Source: Ruminococcus sp. CAG:382
Lineage (GTDB): Bacteria > Bacillota > Clostridia > Oscillospirales > CAG-382
Assembly: GCA_000433115.1 (NCBI GenBank)
Contig: FR892205.1
Location: 35,524 to 41,726 of the forward strand
Reading direction: 5' to 3'
Length of the DNA stretch: 6,203 nt
Positions 5,927 through 6,203 of the stretch are shown in pieces (position 1 is the first letter of the stretch; the number at the start of each line of letters is the position of its first letter). The notes under the pieces were generated by a model, which saw only the letters and a list, made by a program, of their open reading frames with translations, was not told the origin of the DNA and ran no database searches. The translations under genes were made by a program, and so were the position numbers.

Positions 5927-6203
5927 TCAGTCCTTTATCTTTAGTTTTGCGATTTCTTCAATAAATACGTCTCCGCGTTCTTCAAAGTTTTTGAAAAGAT
6001 CGAAGCTTGCGGAGGCGGGGGAGAGAATCACGGTGTCCCCGTCTGAGGCGACGGATTTTGCTTTTCTTACTGCGTCGTGCATGTCGGACGCAGTCAGTAC
6101 CGTACCGTCAAAATGAGCTTTTTCAAGTACGTCGCGTATCTTTCCTCCTGTAGCCCCCATTGTGACAGCCGCCTTTACATGTTTTTCGAAAAGTTCACCG
6201 AGC
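5927..6203 (-). CDS. murD: UDP-N-acetylmuramoyl-L-alanine--D-glutamate ligase, C-terminal 91 residues (truncated by window edge)
   Basis: Cytoplasmic peptidoglycan precursor enzyme that adds D-glutamate to UDP-MurNAc-L-alanine using ATP. The frame is open to the window edge, so the ATG at 6160 is an internal methionine. The fragment begins LGELFEKHVKAAVTMGATG and contains the MurD C-terminal signature ILSPASASFDLFKNFEERG, just before the end. E. coli has LSPACAS here. The last Ser of that motif and the Phe of KNF correspond to the D-glutamate-contacting Ser415 and Phe422 of the E. coli enzyme. The stop is TGA at 5929-5927, only 4 bases before the first M42 gene, which suggests one transcript. 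In many Firmicutes murD sits in the division and cell wall cluster before ftsW/spoVE and murG; here it is followed by peptidases. Confidence 0.92.
   Translation of the reverse strand, partial: LGELFEKHVKAAVTMGATGGKIRDVLEKAHFDGTVLTASDMHDAVRKAKSVASDGDTVILSPASASFDLFKNFEERGDVFIEEIAKLKIKD
5931..5936 (-). promoter_or_regulatory. Ribosome binding site of M42-A
   Basis: AAAGGA on the minus strand lies 8 bases before the ATG at 5922, inside the last codons of murD. It fixes the M42-A start. Confidence 0.7.

Noticed and set aside
5927..6160. Stand-alone small protein starting at the ATG at 6160
   Set aside because: The frame is open to the window edge and the residues before the methionine continue the MurD C-terminal domain, so this is the tail of murD.
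1..6203. CRISPR array, insertion sequence, tRNA or phage genes
   Set aside because: No direct repeat array, transposase motif, terminal inverted repeats or cloverleaf-like segment was seen. Coding sequence fills nearly the whole window.

Overview
This 6.2 kb window is compact bacterial chromosome with every gene on the minus strand. The type III glutamine synthetase, archaeal-type AsnA, M42 peptidases, YnbB-like PLP enzyme, GGAGG-type ribosome binding sites and overlapping genes together suggest an anaerobic Firmicute of class Clostridia. A gut Oscillospirales- or Christensenellales-like lineage is plausible, but the sequence cannot fix the taxon.

The layout is given in the direction of transcription, from high to low coordinates. 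Unit 1 starts outside the window. It holds the 3' end of murD (6203-5927), three consecutive and clearly divergent M42 metallo-aminopeptidase genes (5922-4879, 4879-3839, 3846-2854), and a PLP-dependent methionine gamma-lyase-family/YnbB-like gene (2857-1628). The genes abut or overlap by 1, 8 and 4 bases, so they probably form one translationally coupled operon. A rho-independent terminator (1616-1582) ends it. Unit 2 starts at once with a perfect-consensus sigma-A promoter (TTGACA, 17 bases, TATAAT; 1568-1540). It holds asnA (1505-498) and, 42 bases further on, the 5' part of a type III glutamine synthetase gene (455 to the window edge).

The biochemical reading is as follows. The M42 enzymes would trim cytoplasmic peptides to amino acids. 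The YnbB-like enzyme could cleave a sulfur amino acid with release of ammonia. AsnA and GlnN both fix free ammonia into amides. A peptide/amino-acid turnover unit next to an ammonia-assimilation unit is therefore a coherent picture, but the functional link is inferred from gene order only.

No mobile element, CRISPR array, RNA gene or novel gene family was seen. The points most worth a second look are the triple M42 cluster attached to murD, the YnbB-next-to-glutamine-synthetase synteny known from Bacilli, and the 14-base palindrome that covers the asnA -10 box.
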